Of a stretch of 64,000 nucleotides of DNA, positions 52,647-62,101 are shown one piece after another. The number at the start of each line of letters is the position of its first letter. Positions within the stretch are counted from its first letter, which is position 1. A program made the position numbers and the translations under genes. Source of the stretch: Aureibaculum algae. Its GTDB lineage: Bacteria > Bacteroidota > Bacteroidia > Flavobacteriales > Flavobacteriaceae. Below the pieces are notes generated by a model that made no database searches, was not told the DNA's origin, and worked only from the letters and a program-made list of their open reading frames with translations. Where the stretch lies: assembly GCF_006065315.1 (NCBI RefSeq), contig NZ_CP040749.1:3680001-3744000 (forward strand). Reading direction: 5' to 3'.

Positions 52647-54431
52647 CTACATTCTCTCAGGCACCTCAATTCCTAACATATCAAATGCACTCTTTATAAC
52701 TTCACTTGTTTTTTTGGATAACTGTACTCTAAATATTTTTTCTTGCTCGTCTTCGGCAGCTAAAATGGGAATGCTTTGATAGAAAGAATTGTATTCTTTA
52801 ACCAAGTCGTACGTATAATTTGCAATAACAGCAGGACTATAATTTTCAGCGGCTTGTTGCACAACTTCTGGAAATAAAGCCAATTGCTTTAAAACTGATT
52901 TTTCTTTATCTTCTAAAACTGTTTCGTTTCCGTTTGACACTAAAGCATAGTCAAAATCTGCTTTTCGTAATATAGATTGTATTCTTGCATAGGTATATTG
53001 AATAAAAGGCCCTGTATTTCCTTGAAAATCTATAGATTCTTTGGGGTCAAAAAGGATTCGCTTTTTAGGATCAACTTTTAGAATATGGTATTTTAAAGCT
53101 CCCAAGCCTATGGTTTTAAATAAGCTTGCTTTTTCTCCATCCGTATACCCTTCTAGTTTCCCTAGATCTTCAGAAATTTCTCTGGCGGTATTTGTCATAT
53201 CCAATAATAAATCATCAGCATCAACTACAGTTCCTTCACGAGATTTCATTTTCCCAGAAGGTAAATCAACCATACCATAACTTAAATGGTATAAGTTTTT
53301 TGCCCAATCGAACCCTAGTTTTTTAAGTATCAAAAAGAGTACTTTAAAATGGTAATCTTGCTCGTTACCTACCGTATAAACCAATCCTCCAACATCTGGG
53401 TAATCTTTAATACGTTGTATAGCCGTACCTATATCTTGTGTCATATACACCGCTGTACCATCAGAGCGTAATACTATTTTCTCATCTAGACCATCGTCTG
53501 TTAAATCTATCCAAACAGACCCATCATCCTTTTTATAAAAGACACCTTTTTCTAAGCCTTCTGATACAATATCTTTCCCTAATAAATAGGTATCACTTTC
53601 ATAATAATTTTTATCAAAATCTACACCAAGAGCTTTGTAAGTTTGTTCAAACCCATCATAAACCCATTGGTTCATTTCCTTCCATAAATCAACCACCGCT
53701 TTATCATTGGCTTCCCATTTTTGAAGCATTTCTTGAGCTTCTAAAAGTAATGGAGCTTGTTTTTTAGCATCATCTTCAGCATATCCTTTAGAGACTAAAT
53801 CGAGAATCTCCTTTTTGTATTCTTGATCAAATTTCACATAATAATTACCTACCAACTTATCACCTTTTAGGCTTGTACTTTCTGGCGTCTCTCCATTTCC
53901 CCATTTTTGCCAAGCCAACATGCTTTTACAAATATGAATACCACGATCATTAATTATCTGTGTTTTATATACTTTTTTACCAGATGCCTTTATTATTTCA
54001 GCAACTGAATAACCCAATAAATTATTTCGAATATGACCTAAATGCAAAGGTTTATTAGTGTTTGGTGAAGAATATTCTACCATAACCGATTTCTGACCTG
54101 ACTCAGGTTCTTTAATTCCAAAATTATCTATTTGATAGCTCGTCTCAAAGTTTTCAATAAAATAAGCATCACTCAATACTAGATTTAAAAAACCTTTTAC
54201 CACATTGAATTTTGTTATTTCAGTAACATTTTCAGTAAGATACGTACCTAACTTTGTACCTATTTCAACAGGGTTGCCTTTAATTACTTTTAAAAACGGA
54301 AAAACCACTACAGTTATATCTCCTTCAAAATCTTTTCGAGTAGCTTGAAATTCAACATTTTCAATGTCAACATTATAAATCTCTTGCAATCCAGCTCTAA
54401 TCGCTTTGTTTATGGTTTCTTGAATATTCAT
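52647..54431 (-). CDS. argS: Arginyl-tRNA synthetase
   Basis: Class I aminoacyl-tRNA synthetase of 594 residues. An N-terminal Add1 domain for tRNA D-loop recognition (about 1-90) precedes the catalytic core with EYSSPNTNKPLHLGHIRN (HLGH form of HIGH), then GKMKSREGTVV in the KMSKS position and the C-terminal DALR anticodon-binding domain ending in MLGIEVPERM. I start at ATG 54431 rather than the TTG three bases before. A -7 box lies 20 bases upstream. Confidence 0.97.
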   Translation of the reverse strand: MNIQETINKAIRAGLQEIYNVDIENVEFQATRKDFEGDITVVVFPFLKVIKGNPVEIGTKLGTYLTENVTEITKFNVVKGFLNLVLSDAYFIENFETSYQIDNFGIKEPESGQKSVMVEYSSPNTNKPLHLGHIRNNLLGYSVAEIIKASGKKVYKTQIINDRGIHICKSMLAWQKWGNGETPESTSLKGDKLVGNYYVKFDQEYKKEILDLVSKGYAEDDAKKQAPLLLEAQEMLQKWEANDKAVVDLWKEMNQWVYDGFEQTYKALGVDFDKNYYESDTYLLGKDIVSEGLEKGVFYKKDDGSVWIDLTDDGLDEKIVLRSDGTAVYMTQDIGTAIQRIKDYPDVGGLVYTVGNEQDYHFKVLFLILKKLGFDWAKNLYHLSYGMVDLPSGKMKSREGTVVDADDLLLDMTNTAREISEDLGKLEGYTDGEKASLFKTIGLGALKYHILKVDPKKRILFDPKESIDFQGNTGPFIQYTYARIQSILRKADFDYALVSNGNETVLEDKEKSVLKQLALFPEVVQQAAENYSPAVIANYTYDLVKEYNSFYQSIPILAAEDEQEKIFRVQLSKKTSEVIKSAFDMLGIEVPERM

Positions 54432-54451
54432 CAAAATAAAAAATTAGGGGG

Positions 54452-54459
54452 CAAAATTA
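54452..54459 (-). promoter_or_regulatory. Promoter -7 element (TAATTTTG) for argS
   Basis: TAATTTTG on the minus strand, 20 bases before the argS ATG at 54431. Confidence 0.5.
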
Positions 54460-54508
54460 ATGAATTCATAAAGGATTTACTATTTTTAAAGCTTATTAAT
54501 ACACCAAA

Positions 54509-55246
54509 ATGAAAATTAAACACCTAACAAGTATACTTTTATTTTTAATTTTAGTTTCATGTCAAACGCAAACCGAAAAAGAAATATACAAATCTGAAAA
54601 CCTTGTGATACAACAAGTAACAGAAAATACATTTATTCACATCTCTTATTTACAAACTCAAGATTTTGGGAAGGTAGCCTGTAATGGTATGCTGTTTATT
54701 AAAGAAGGTGAAGCAATGGTCTTTGATACGCCTACGGATAATGCTACTTCAATAGAACTAATCAATTGGCTTCAGAATAATAAAAAGGTGGACATTAAAG
54801 GTGTGGTGGTAACTCATTTTCATAAAGATTGCCTTGGCGGATTAAAGGAATTTCACAAAAACAATATAGAATCATATGCCTCTGAAAAAACCATAGCAAT
54901 GATAAAAGATAAAAGTGTAGAATTACCTCAAGTCACTTTAGACCTTCAAAAAAACTTAGTACTAAATGGTAAAACCATAAGAAATTCATATTATGGAGAA
55001 GGACATACTAAAGACAATATTGTAAGCTACATACCCAGTGAAAAAGTCCTTTTTGGAGGTTGTTTGATAAAATCAATTGGAGCAAAAAAAGGAAATTTGG
55101 AGGATGCTAATACTGCAGATTGGTCAACTACCGTTTCAAAAATCATAAAGGAATTACCAACCATAGAACACGTCATTCCAGGACATGGTAAAGCTGGAGG
55201 AACAGCATTATTATCCTACACAGTAGAATTATTCAATAAAGAATAA
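54509..55246 (+). CDS. Subclass B1-type metallo-beta-lactamase-fold lipoprotein
   Basis: A 245-residue zinc hydrolase. Lipoprotein signal ending in LILVSC (lipid Cys18). All metal ligands of subclass B1 are visible: His103, His105, Asp107 (THFHKDCLGG), His166 (GEGHTKDNIV), Cys185 (FGGCLIKS) and His226 (IPGHGKAGG), and the B1-typical GNLEDAN follows the Cys. It resembles the chromosomal BlaB/IND enzymes of flavobacteria, so beta-lactam hydrolysis is likely but not proven by sequence. It is a lone plus-strand gene between argS and the convergent beta-CASP hydrolase gene. Confidence 0.88.
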   Translation: MKIKHLTSILLFLILVSCQTQTEKEIYKSENLVIQQVTENTFIHISYLQTQDFGKVACNGMLFIKEGEAMVFDTPTDNATSIELINWLQNNKKVDIKGVVVTHFHKDCLGGLKEFHKNNIESYASEKTIAMIKDKSVELPQVTLDLQKNLVLNGKTIRNSYYGEGHTKDNIVSYIPSEKVLFGGCLIKSIGAKKGNLEDANTADWSTTVSKIIKELPTIEHVIPGHGKAGGTALLSYTVELFNKE

Positions 55247-55261
55247 CTATAAGGTACTCTC

Positions 55262-56620
55262 TTAACTTAGGTAATACTCTTTATTCATTTTGGCCACAGT
55301 ACAATTCCATCCTAAATCCGTTTTTATTTTAGTTTTTAACGCTTGACTTTGATGTGGCTCTCCATGATTGATAAATGTAAGCGTTGGTGGACTGGTAAAA
55401 TGAGTTAACCAATCTAATAATTCACTCTGATCTGCATGGCCAGAAAATGCATTAATCTTAAAGACTTCCGCTTGAATTTTATGATATTTACCAAAAAATT
55501 TTATTTCTCTATCTCCTTCCAACAAAGCCCTACCTCTAGTACCTTCTGCCTGGAAACCAACAATTAGCACACTGTTTTTTTTATCACTAATATATTTATC
55601 CAAATAATGAAGTACTCGCCCACCTGTAATCATTCCACTACCTGCCAAAACTATCTTTGGGTTATCATCATTTACTATAGCTTTTGAGGCATCAATATTA
55701 CTGATCAATTCTACTGTTGCTATCATACTATTAATATCTGCCGTGGTTAACATATGATTTTTTGTATGTTTAAAATAAACCGCCGTTGCGTTTACTCCCA
55801 TTGGACTGTCTAAATAAATAGGAATGTTGGGCAATAAATTTTTGCGTTTTAAAACACTTAAAATATAAATAATTTCTTGAGCTCTTTCTACTGAAAAAGT
55901 TGGAATAATTAATATCCCTCTTTTTGTATAGGTATGTTTAATTGTTCTTAACAATTCATCTTCAATAGAAACATTTTCATGAATTCTATTACCATAAGTT
56001 GATTCTATTACCAAATAATCAGCTTTCTGAATGTATGAATAAGGATGTAAAAGTATAGGTTCCTTTCTACCAATATCTCCCGAAAAAACAAATATTTTAC
56101 TTTTAACTTCTAAAACAATAAAAACACTTCCTAAAATATGACCGCTATTTATAAACTTAAATCTAATTTCTTCGTCAATAGCGTGCCATACATTTTCTTC
56201 AAAAGTTTTAAAATGAGCAAGAGTCTCTTTAGCATCATCTACATCGTATAAAGGCTCAGCAGGTTTATGCTTCGTATAACCATATCTATTAGCTCTTTCG
56301 GCTTCTTCTTTTTGAATTTTACCACTATCAAGTAATATAATTTCGGTTAAATCTCTAGTCGCTTCTGTACAATAAATTTTACCTTGATAACCATTTTTCA
56401 CCAATACAGGTAAATAACCACAATGATCTAAATGAGCATGAGTTAATAACACAACATCTAAATCGCTGAGGTTTATTGGGAGTGGTTCTCTATTTTTTAA
56501 GCGTAATTCTTTAAGCCCTTGGAATAAGCCACAATCAATTAATATTTTTTTATAATTAACTTCTAATAATATTTTAGAACCTGTTACCGTACCAGCTCCT
56601 CCAAAAAAAGTAAGTTTCAT
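55262..56620 (-). CDS. Beta-CASP metallo-beta-lactamase-fold hydrolase (RNA-processing type)
   Basis: A 452-residue cytoplasmic protein. The metallo-beta-lactamase core has LTHAHLDHCGYLPVL (HxHxDH, two zinc ions) and SGHILGSVFIVLE; the beta-CASP domain (about 210-370) and a C-terminal RNA-specificity motif (SGHADQSELLDWL, FINHGEP) follow. This is the layout of CPSF73/Ysh1-like nucleases found in bacteria. Endo- or exoribonuclease activity is therefore likely; the RNA target is unknown. It is divergent from the ArsC-like gene (119 bases) and convergent with the B1 enzyme gene (15 bases). Confidence 0.88.
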   Translation of the reverse strand: MKLTFFGGAGTVTGSKILLEVNYKKILIDCGLFQGLKELRLKNREPLPINLSDLDVVLLTHAHLDHCGYLPVLVKNGYQGKIYCTEATRDLTEIILLDSGKIQKEEAERANRYGYTKHKPAEPLYDVDDAKETLAHFKTFEENVWHAIDEEIRFKFINSGHILGSVFIVLEVKSKIFVFSGDIGRKEPILLHPYSYIQKADYLVIESTYGNRIHENVSIEDELLRTIKHTYTKRGILIIPTFSVERAQEIIYILSVLKRKNLLPNIPIYLDSPMGVNATAVYFKHTKNHMLTTADINSMIATVELISNIDASKAIVNDDNPKIVLAGSGMITGGRVLHYLDKYISDKKNSVLIVGFQAEGTRGRALLEGDREIKFFGKYHKIQAEVFKINAFSGHADQSELLDWLTHFTSPPTLTFINHGEPHQSQALKTKIKTDLGWNCTVAKMNKEYYLS

Positions 56621-56739
56621 ATATTTTAATTTATATGTAATATTAAGCTTAAGCTTTACAATTTAAAATGATATTAATCAGTACTATTCTATCTCTTTTT
56701 TCCTACTTTTATAAATCAATAGTTATATATTATAAATAG

Positions 56740-57105
56740 ATGGGCGAAATAGCAACACCAAACAGACAAATTACACTGTATTATAATTCAAATTCAGTAA
56801 GGGCAAAGCAAACATTAGCTTATGCTAAATCAGAAGGATTGCCAATACATGAAATAGACATGTTAAAAACCAAATTAACAGGTACACAACTTGTTGAATT
56901 AGCTGATAAATTAAATTTGGAATTAAAAGATTTGGTCAATCAAGAACATCCTGCTTATGCTAAACAATTTGAACATCATAACTTCTCTACTGATGATTGG
57001 ATAAAGATGATACAAAACAATCCTGAAATAATGAAACAACCCATTGCCTTGAGAGGAGAAATTACTATTTTAGTGGAGACACCAACAGATATTATTAAAA
57101 TTTAA
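56740..57105 (+). CDS. ArsC/Spx-fold protein lacking the catalytic cysteine
   Basis: A 121-residue protein with the ArsC-type thioredoxin-like fold: ITLYYNSNSVRAKQTLAYA aligns with the N-terminal active-site loop of arsenate reductase, where the Cys of NPxCxxSR is Ser19 here. No Cys occurs anywhere in the protein, so arsenate reduction by the normal mechanism is impossible. QPIALRGEITI matches the C-terminal anion-loop region. It is followed after 12 bases by the DnaJ-like gene. A binding or regulatory role, as for Spx-type proteins, is more likely than catalysis. Confidence 0.75.
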   Translation: MGEIATPNRQITLYYNSNSVRAKQTLAYAKSEGLPIHEIDMLKTKLTGTQLVELADKLNLELKDLVNQEHPAYAKQFEHHNFSTDDWIKMIQNNPEIMKQPIALRGEITILVETPTDIIKI

Positions 57106-57117
57106 AAATCTAAATAA

Positions 57118-58011
57118 ATGGCATTTATAGATTACTATAAAATATTAGAAATATCAAAAACAGCATCAGAAAAGGATATCAAAAAAGCCTATAGAAAATT
57201 AGCCAGAAAATATCATCCAGATTTAAATCCAAATAATAAAGAATCTGAAAAAAAATTCAAAGAAATTAACGAGGCCAATGAGGTCTTAAGTAATCCTGAA
57301 AACAGAAAAAAATACGATGAGTATGGTAAAGACTGGCAGCATGCTGATCAGTTCGAAAAGGCAAAACAACAAAATCAATACCAAGGAAATTCAGGGCAAC
57401 GTACCTACTCCGGTAGTTCTTCAGAACATGATTTTTCAGATTTTTTTGAATCGATGTTCGGCGGTAGAAGTTCCGGTCAACGAAGTAGTGCTGGTGTTAA
57501 GTTTAGAGGACAAGATTTTAATGCAGAATTACAACTGAATCTTAAAGATGTTTACACAACACATAAGCGTACATTAACCGTAAACGGTAAGAATATAAGA
57601 ATTACAATTCCAGCAGGTATAGAAAACGGACAGGTAATTAAAATTAAAGGACATGGTAGTAAAGGCGTTAATGGCGGTCCAAATGGTGACTTGTTTATTA
57701 CCTTTTCTATAATTAATAACACCAAGTTTAAACGAGATCATGAGCATCTTTATACCGATGCTTCTATTGATATTTATACAGCTATTTTAGGTGGTGATAT
57801 TACCGTAGACACCTTTGATGGTAAGGTGAAATTGAAAGTGAAGCCAGAAACACAAAATGGTACCAAAGTAAAATTGAGTGGTAAAGGTTTTCCTAAATAC
57901 AAAAAAGAAGGAGAATATGGTAATCTGTATATTACCTATACCGTTGAGATGCCTAAAAATCTTTCCATAAAAGAGAAAGAATTATTTCAAGAACTTAAAA
58001 AATTACAGTAA
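57118..58011 (+). CDS. cbpA: CbpA-type DnaJ co-chaperone
   Basis: A 297-residue class B J-domain protein: J domain (about 1-70) with the HPD motif at residues 33-35, a Gly/Ser-rich linker (about 75-130, e.g. GNSGQRTYSGSSS), and two beta-barrel substrate-binding domains. The Cys4 zinc fingers of true DnaJ are absent, which makes it CbpA-like. It stimulates a DnaK-type Hsp70. The partner CbpM-like gene starts 2 bases after its stop, the usual arrangement. Confidence 0.93.
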   Translation: MAFIDYYKILEISKTASEKDIKKAYRKLARKYHPDLNPNNKESEKKFKEINEANEVLSNPENRKKYDEYGKDWQHADQFEKAKQQNQYQGNSGQRTYSGSSSEHDFSDFFESMFGGRSSGQRSSAGVKFRGQDFNAELQLNLKDVYTTHKRTLTVNGKNIRITIPAGIENGQVIKIKGHGSKGVNGGPNGDLFITFSIINNTKFKRDHEHLYTDASIDIYTAILGGDITVDTFDGKVKLKVKPETQNGTKVKLSGKGFPKYKKEGEYGNLYITYTVEMPKNLSIKEKELFQELKKLQ

Positions 58012-58013
58012 TT

Positions 58014-58310
58014 ATGGACACAGATAATTATATATCAATACAGCAATTTTGTCTTCATTATAATGTACCATCATCTTTCTTAGACACATTAAGTGAATAT
58101 GAATTGGTTGAAATTGTTAAAATAGAAAAGACACAATGTGTAGCTAAAAATCACATTAGAACTATTGAAAAATTGATACGTTTACATTTTGACCTAGATA
58201 TTAATATGGAAGGATTAGATGTTGTAGATAAACTTTTAAAACGTGTTGAAAATTTACAAACAGAAATTATATCACTTAACAATAGGTTAAGTTTATACGA
58301 AGAGGAATAA
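58014..58310 (+). CDS. cbpM: CbpM-like modulator of CbpA
   Basis: A 98-residue MerR-like helical protein with a C-terminal predicted coiled coil (VDKLLKRVENLQTEIISLNN, in part). It begins YISIQQFCLHYNVPSSFL, where an HTH-like helix pair is expected. E. coli CbpM binds the J domain of CbpA and blocks its function; position 2 bases after cbpA strongly supports the assignment, since sequence alone is weak. Confidence 0.82.
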   Translation: MDTDNYISIQQFCLHYNVPSSFLDTLSEYELVEIVKIEKTQCVAKNHIRTIEKLIRLHFDLDINMEGLDVVDKLLKRVENLQTEIISLNNRLSLYEEE

Positions 58311-58328
58311 CTCTTATTTTTACAAAAA

Positions 58329-58700
58329 ATGAAAAAAATGAAAAATTACCAAATTCAGAAATCACCCTTTGTCGTTCCTACTGATGATGGAAAAGTAATT
58401 GAAGAACATTTTGGCTTAGCAACCGATGGCAATTCAGATGTAAGTATTGCTCATATGATAGCTCCCCCAGGCTGGTCTGAACCTTTTCAGTCTCCTGAAT
58501 TTGATGAATACACATATATTATTAAAGGTAAAAAACAATTTATTATTGAAGGTGAAAAAATAGTTTTAGAAACGGGACAATCCATTAAAATAAAAAAGAA
58601 TGCAAGAGTTCAGTATTCAAATCCGTTTAATGAAGCATGTGAATATATCGCAATTTGCTTGCCCGCATTTTCAATTGACGCCGTAAATAGAGAATCTTAA
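58329..58700 (+). CDS. Cupin-domain protein
   Basis: A 123-residue single-domain cupin. The two cupin motifs are recognisable as [22 protein letters not shown] and [21 protein letters not shown] (given in part), but the usual metal-binding His residues of motif 1 are mostly replaced, so it may be a ligand-binding rather than an oxidising cupin. A second ATG nine bases downstream (58338) is an alternative start. It lies 18 bases after the CbpM-like gene and 13 bases before the VOC gene, so they are probably in one transcript. Confidence 0.78.
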   Translation: MKKMKNYQIQKSPFVVPTDDGKVIEEHFGLATDGNSDVSIAHMIAPPGWSEPFQSPEFDEYTYIIKGKKQFIIEGEKIVLETGQSIKIKKNARVQYSNPFNEACEYIAICLPAFSIDAVNRES

Positions 58701-58713
58701 AATAATAAAAACG

Positions 58714-59136
58714 ATGACAAAAGTACAGCCATTCCACATTGCAATTCCCGTTCATAACTTAGCCGAGTGCAGAAAATTTTACAATACCGTTTTAGAATGT
58801 GAAGAAGGCAGGAGTAGTGACCACTGGGTCGATTTCAATTTTTTCGGTCATCAGTTAGTAATCCATTTTAAGCCAAAATCTGAAGAAAAAGCCCATACGA
58901 ATGCTGTTGATGGAAAAAGTGTACCTGTGCCACATTATGGTGTGGTATTAGAATGGGATACTTTTCAAGATTTTTCAAGTAAATTAAAGTCTAAAAATGT
59001 GGAATTTATAATTGAACCTTACATCCGTTTTGAAGGTGAAATAGGAGAACAAGCCACTATGTTTTTTTTAGACCCAGCAGGAAATGCATTAGAATTTAAA
59101 GCTTTTAAAGATGTGAATCAACTTTTCGCTAAATAG
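58714..59136 (+). CDS. VOC-family (glyoxalase/dioxygenase superfamily) protein
   Basis: A 140-residue protein of the vicinal oxygen chelate fold: two beta-alpha-beta-beta-beta modules, starting [20 protein letters not shown] and ending [15 protein letters not shown]. Probable metal ligands are His8, His55-like ([11 protein letters not shown]) and the Glu of EFK. The specific reaction is not clear: glyoxalase, fosfomycin-type thiol transferase and extradiol dioxygenase all share the fold. It is 13 bases after the cupin gene. Confidence 0.82.
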   Translation: MTKVQPFHIAIPVHNLAECRKFYNTVLECEEGRSSDHWVDFNFFGHQLVIHFKPKSEEKAHTNAVDGKSVPVPHYGVVLEWDTFQDFSSKLKSKNVEFIIEPYIRFEGEIGEQATMFFLDPAGNALEFKAFKDVNQLFAK

Positions 59137-59253
59137 CTTAAAAATATTTTGATGAAAATTATGTTAAAATAAAGGTTAAATATTTACTAATTATTTTAAT
59201 AATGATACTTTAACAATAACAGAATTCGTAATTTTAACAAAAATTCATACATC

Positions 59254-59313
59254 ATGATTCTTGTTAAAGTTATTGTTGCTGTTCTTATTACGCTACTTTC
59301 AATACTCAATTAA
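59254..59313 (+). CDS. Possible 19-residue hydrophobic micropeptide
   Basis: An ATG-initiated 19-codon frame with TAA stop, predicted to be a single short membrane helix (MILVKVIVAVLITLLSILN). It lies in a different frame, 13 bases before the start of the NTF2-like gene. Whether it is translated is unknown; hydrophobic short frames are common in AT-rich DNA. Confidence 0.25.
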   Translation: MILVKVIVAVLITLLSILN

Positions 59314-59326
59314 GTTTAAAGTCACT

Positions 59327-59785
59327 ATGCCATCTAGAGTTAATGCTTTTTTAGTGTTTTTACTATTAACAATTTCTGTTAACGCACAAGAGTATGTCGG
59401 TAAGGGTGAAGATGTTAGTGTTATTTTAAAAAATACTAAAGAATTTTCGAAGGCTTATATCGATGGTGATATTGAAAAATTAACTTCTATTTATAGTGAA
59501 GATGGTAAAATTTTCCCTGAGAATTCGGATATAATTGAGGGATATGAAGCCATAAAAAAACGGTGGACGCTACCCAAACACATAAAAATAGAATCACATA
59601 AAGTTACTCCAAAAGAAATTAACGTAATTGACAATTATGCATATGATTATGGATACTTCGAAGGAACTTCCAAAAACAACAAAAACAACACTACTTCCGC
59701 GTTTAAAGGCAAATATGTTATTGTTTGGAAAAAAGTAAATGAAGACTGGAAAATATATCTAGACATCTGGAATTCAATCGAATAA
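59327..59785 (+). CDS. Secreted NTF2/SnoaL-like (DUF4440-type) protein
   Basis: A 152-residue protein with a signal peptide (about 1-21, ending SVNAQ) and a cone-shaped NTF2 fold: FSKAYIDGDIEKLTSIYSED, IIEGYEAIKKRW and YVIVWKKVNEDWKIYLDIWNS (given in part). SnoaL-like proteins bind small ligands or act as isomerases; no catalytic residue can be named. I start at ATG 59327, not at the TTG 59261 that would give 22 extra residues before the signal. The gene converges on folD with 3 bases between and no terminator. Confidence 0.78.
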   Translation: MPSRVNAFLVFLLLTISVNAQEYVGKGEDVSVILKNTKEFSKAYIDGDIEKLTSIYSEDGKIFPENSDIIEGYEAIKKRWTLPKHIKIESHKVTPKEINVIDNYAYDYGYFEGTSKNNKNNTTSAFKGKYVIVWKKVNEDWKIYLDIWNSIE

Positions 59786-59788
59786 AGC

Positions 59789-60664
59789 TTACTCCTTATT
59801 TTCGCAAGCTAACAATGTATTTTTCAAAAGCATTGCAATAGTCATTGGTCCAACACCTCCAGGAACAGGAGTTATAAAACTCGCTTTTTTGCTTACACTT
59901 TCAAAATGCACATCACCAGCTAATTTATAACCTCGTTTTTTTGTAGCATCATCAACTCTTGTAATACCTACATCAATAACAACCACATCGTCTTTTACCA
60001 TATCACCAGTAAGAAATTCTGCAATTCCTAAAGCGGCAACAATAATATCAGCTTGTAATGTTAATTCCTTTAGATTTTTTGTACGACTGTGAGCGACGGT
60101 TACAGTAGCATTACCTGCTTTACGTTTTTGACTCATTAAGATACTCATTGGCCTACCAACAATATGACTTCTACCAATAACAACAACATGTTTGCCAGAT
60201 GTTTCAACTTCATATCTTTCAAGAAGCTCTAAAATGCCATAAGGCGTAGCAGGTAAAAAAGAAGGTAAATCTAAGGTCATTTTCCCAACATTAGTGGGGT
60301 GAAACCCATCAACATCTTTATCAGGGTTTACCGCCATTAATACTTTTTGTTCATCAATATGTTTTGGTAATGGTAATTGAACTATAAAACCATCAATACT
60401 ATCATTATTGTTGAGATTTTCAATTTCTTGCAATAATTTCTCTTCAGTAGTTTCTTCTGGTAAATCTATTAATGTAGACTCGAAACCTACCAATTCACAG
60501 GCCTTAACTTTTGCCCCAACATAGGTCATACTTGCTCCGTCGGTACCTACTAACACGGCAGCAAGATGCGGTGTTTTTTTTCCTTGTGATTTTATTAGTT
60601 TTACTGATTCAGCAATTTCAGATTTTAAATCAGCTGATGTTTTTTTACCGTCAAGAATTATCAT
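59789..60664 (-). CDS. folD: Bifunctional methylenetetrahydrofolate dehydrogenase/cyclohydrolase
   Basis: One-carbon metabolism enzyme of 291 residues that interconverts methylene- and formyl-tetrahydrofolate. Family motifs: [13 protein letters not shown] with the catalytic Tyr and Lys, [25 protein letters not shown] (cofactor loop) and [14 protein letters not shown]. The length is normal. It is 73 bases downstream of ffh on the same strand and probably co-transcribed. Confidence 0.96.
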   Translation of the reverse strand: MIILDGKKTSADLKSEIAESVKLIKSQGKKTPHLAAVLVGTDGASMTYVGAKVKACELVGFESTLIDLPEETTEEKLLQEIENLNNNDSIDGFIVQLPLPKHIDEQKVLMAVNPDKDVDGFHPTNVGKMTLDLPSFLPATPYGILELLERYEVETSGKHVVVIGRSHIVGRPMSILMSQKRKAGNATVTVAHSRTKNLKELTLQADIIVAALGIAEFLTGDMVKDDVVVIDVGITRVDDATKKRGYKLAGDVHFESVSKKASFITPVPGGVGPMTIAMLLKNTLLACENKE

Positions 60665-60737
60665 TATAAAAATATGAGATATTAATATTAATTTTAGTTG
60701 AGTCTCAAGTTAAATTACTCAAGTCTCAGCTCTCGTT

Positions 60738-62066
60738 TTATTTCATCCCCTTCATCATTTGCATCATTTTTTTGCCACCACCACCTTGCATCATTTTCAT
60801 CATTTTACTCATTTGATCAAATTGCTTCATAAGTTGATTCACTTCCTGAACAGAGGTTCCCGAACCTTTTGCAATACGTTTCTTTCTACTTGCATTGATT
60901 GCCGTTGGTGTACTTCTTTCTAAAGGTGTCATTGAATGTATAATAGCTTCAATTCCTTTAAAAGCATCATCATCGATATCTATATCTTTCATAGCCTTAC
61001 CAACACCGGGAATCATACCCACCAAATCTTTCATGTTACCCATTTTCTTGATTTGCTGAATTTGTTTTAAGAAATCATCAAATCCGAATTGGTTTTTAGC
61101 TATTTTCTTCTGTATTTTTCTAGCTTCTTCTTCGTCATATTGCTCTTGAGCTCTTTCTACTAAAGAAACTACATCACCCATCCCCAAAATACGTTCTGCC
61201 ATCCTATCTGGATGAAAAACATCAATGGCTTCCATTTTTTCACCTGTACCAATAAACTTTATCGGTTTATCAACAACAGATTTTATAGATAAAGCAGCAC
61301 CACCTCTGGTATCACCATCTAACTTCGTTAAGATAACTCCTTCAAAATTCAAGACATCATTAAAGGCTTTTGCCGTATTTACAGCATCTTGCCCTGTCAT
61401 AGAATCTACCACAAACAATGTTTCTTGTGGATTTACAGCTTTATGAATATTTGAGATCTCGGTCATCATCGTTTCATCAACAGCCAAACGACCAGCAGTA
61501 TCTATAATAACAACATTCTTACTGTTGGCTTTAGCATACTTTATGGCATTTTCAGAAATCTCAACAGGATTCTGATTACCTTCTTCTGCATAAACCTCAA
61601 CACCAATTTGCTCGCCAACAACCTTTAATTGATTTATTGCCGCAGGTCTGTAAACATCACAACCTACTAATAAAACTTCTTTTGATTTTTTGGTCTTTAG
61701 ATAATTAGCCAATTTACCAGAAAAAGTAGTTTTACCAGAACCTTGTAAACCGGACATTAAAATTACAGTAGGAGTACCTTTTAAATTAATTCCAACCGTT
61801 TCTCCGCCCATGAGTTCTGTCAACTCATCTTTAACTATTTTAACAAGTAACTGACCTGGATTTAACGTGGTTAACACGTTTTGACCTAAGGCTTTTTCTT
61901 TTACACGAGAGGTAAATTCTTTAGCTATTTTATAATTAACATCGGCATCTAACAAAGCCCTACGGACCTCCTTTAATGTTTCTGCAACATTTATTTCTGT
62001 TATTTGTCCATGTCCTTTTAAGACATGAATAGCTTTATCTAATTTATCACTTAAATTTGAAAACAT
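60738..62066 (-). CDS. ffh: Signal recognition particle protein Ffh
   Basis: SRP54-type GTPase of 442 residues that delivers nascent membrane proteins to the translocon. N domain (about 1-90), G domain with GLQGSGKTTFSGKLA, DTAGRLAVD and TKLDGDTRGG, and a Met-rich M domain ending in MKMMQGGGGKKMMQMMKGMK. I chose ATG 62066 because FSNLSDKLDKA is the universal start of the N domain and because the -7 promoter box overlaps the longer frame to 62096. The 4.5S RNA partner was not recognised in the window. Confidence 0.97.
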   Translation of the reverse strand: MFSNLSDKLDKAIHVLKGHGQITEINVAETLKEVRRALLDADVNYKIAKEFTSRVKEKALGQNVLTTLNPGQLLVKIVKDELTELMGGETVGINLKGTPTVILMSGLQGSGKTTFSGKLANYLKTKKSKEVLLVGCDVYRPAAINQLKVVGEQIGVEVYAEEGNQNPVEISENAIKYAKANSKNVVIIDTAGRLAVDETMMTEISNIHKAVNPQETLFVVDSMTGQDAVNTAKAFNDVLNFEGVILTKLDGDTRGGAALSIKSVVDKPIKFIGTGEKMEAIDVFHPDRMAERILGMGDVVSLVERAQEQYDEEEARKIQKKIAKNQFGFDDFLKQIQQIKKMGNMKDLVGMIPGVGKAMKDIDIDDDAFKGIEAIIHSMTPLERSTPTAINASRKKRIAKGSGTSVQEVNQLMKQFDQMSKMMKMMQGGGGKKMMQMMKGMK

Positions 62067-62093
62067 TGGCGTTCTGCATTTTTTTGTATCGTG

Positions 62094-62101
62094 CAAAGAT
62101 A
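62094..62101 (-). promoter_or_regulatory. Promoter -7 element (TATCTTTG) for ffh
   Basis: TATCTTTG on the minus strand, 27 bases before the ATG at 62066. It overlaps the start of the alternative longer frame, supporting the chosen start. Confidence 0.6.

Noticed and set aside
62067..62096. N-terminal extension of ffh.
   Set aside because: It overlaps the -7 box of the ffh promoter; the N domain starts at ATG 62066.
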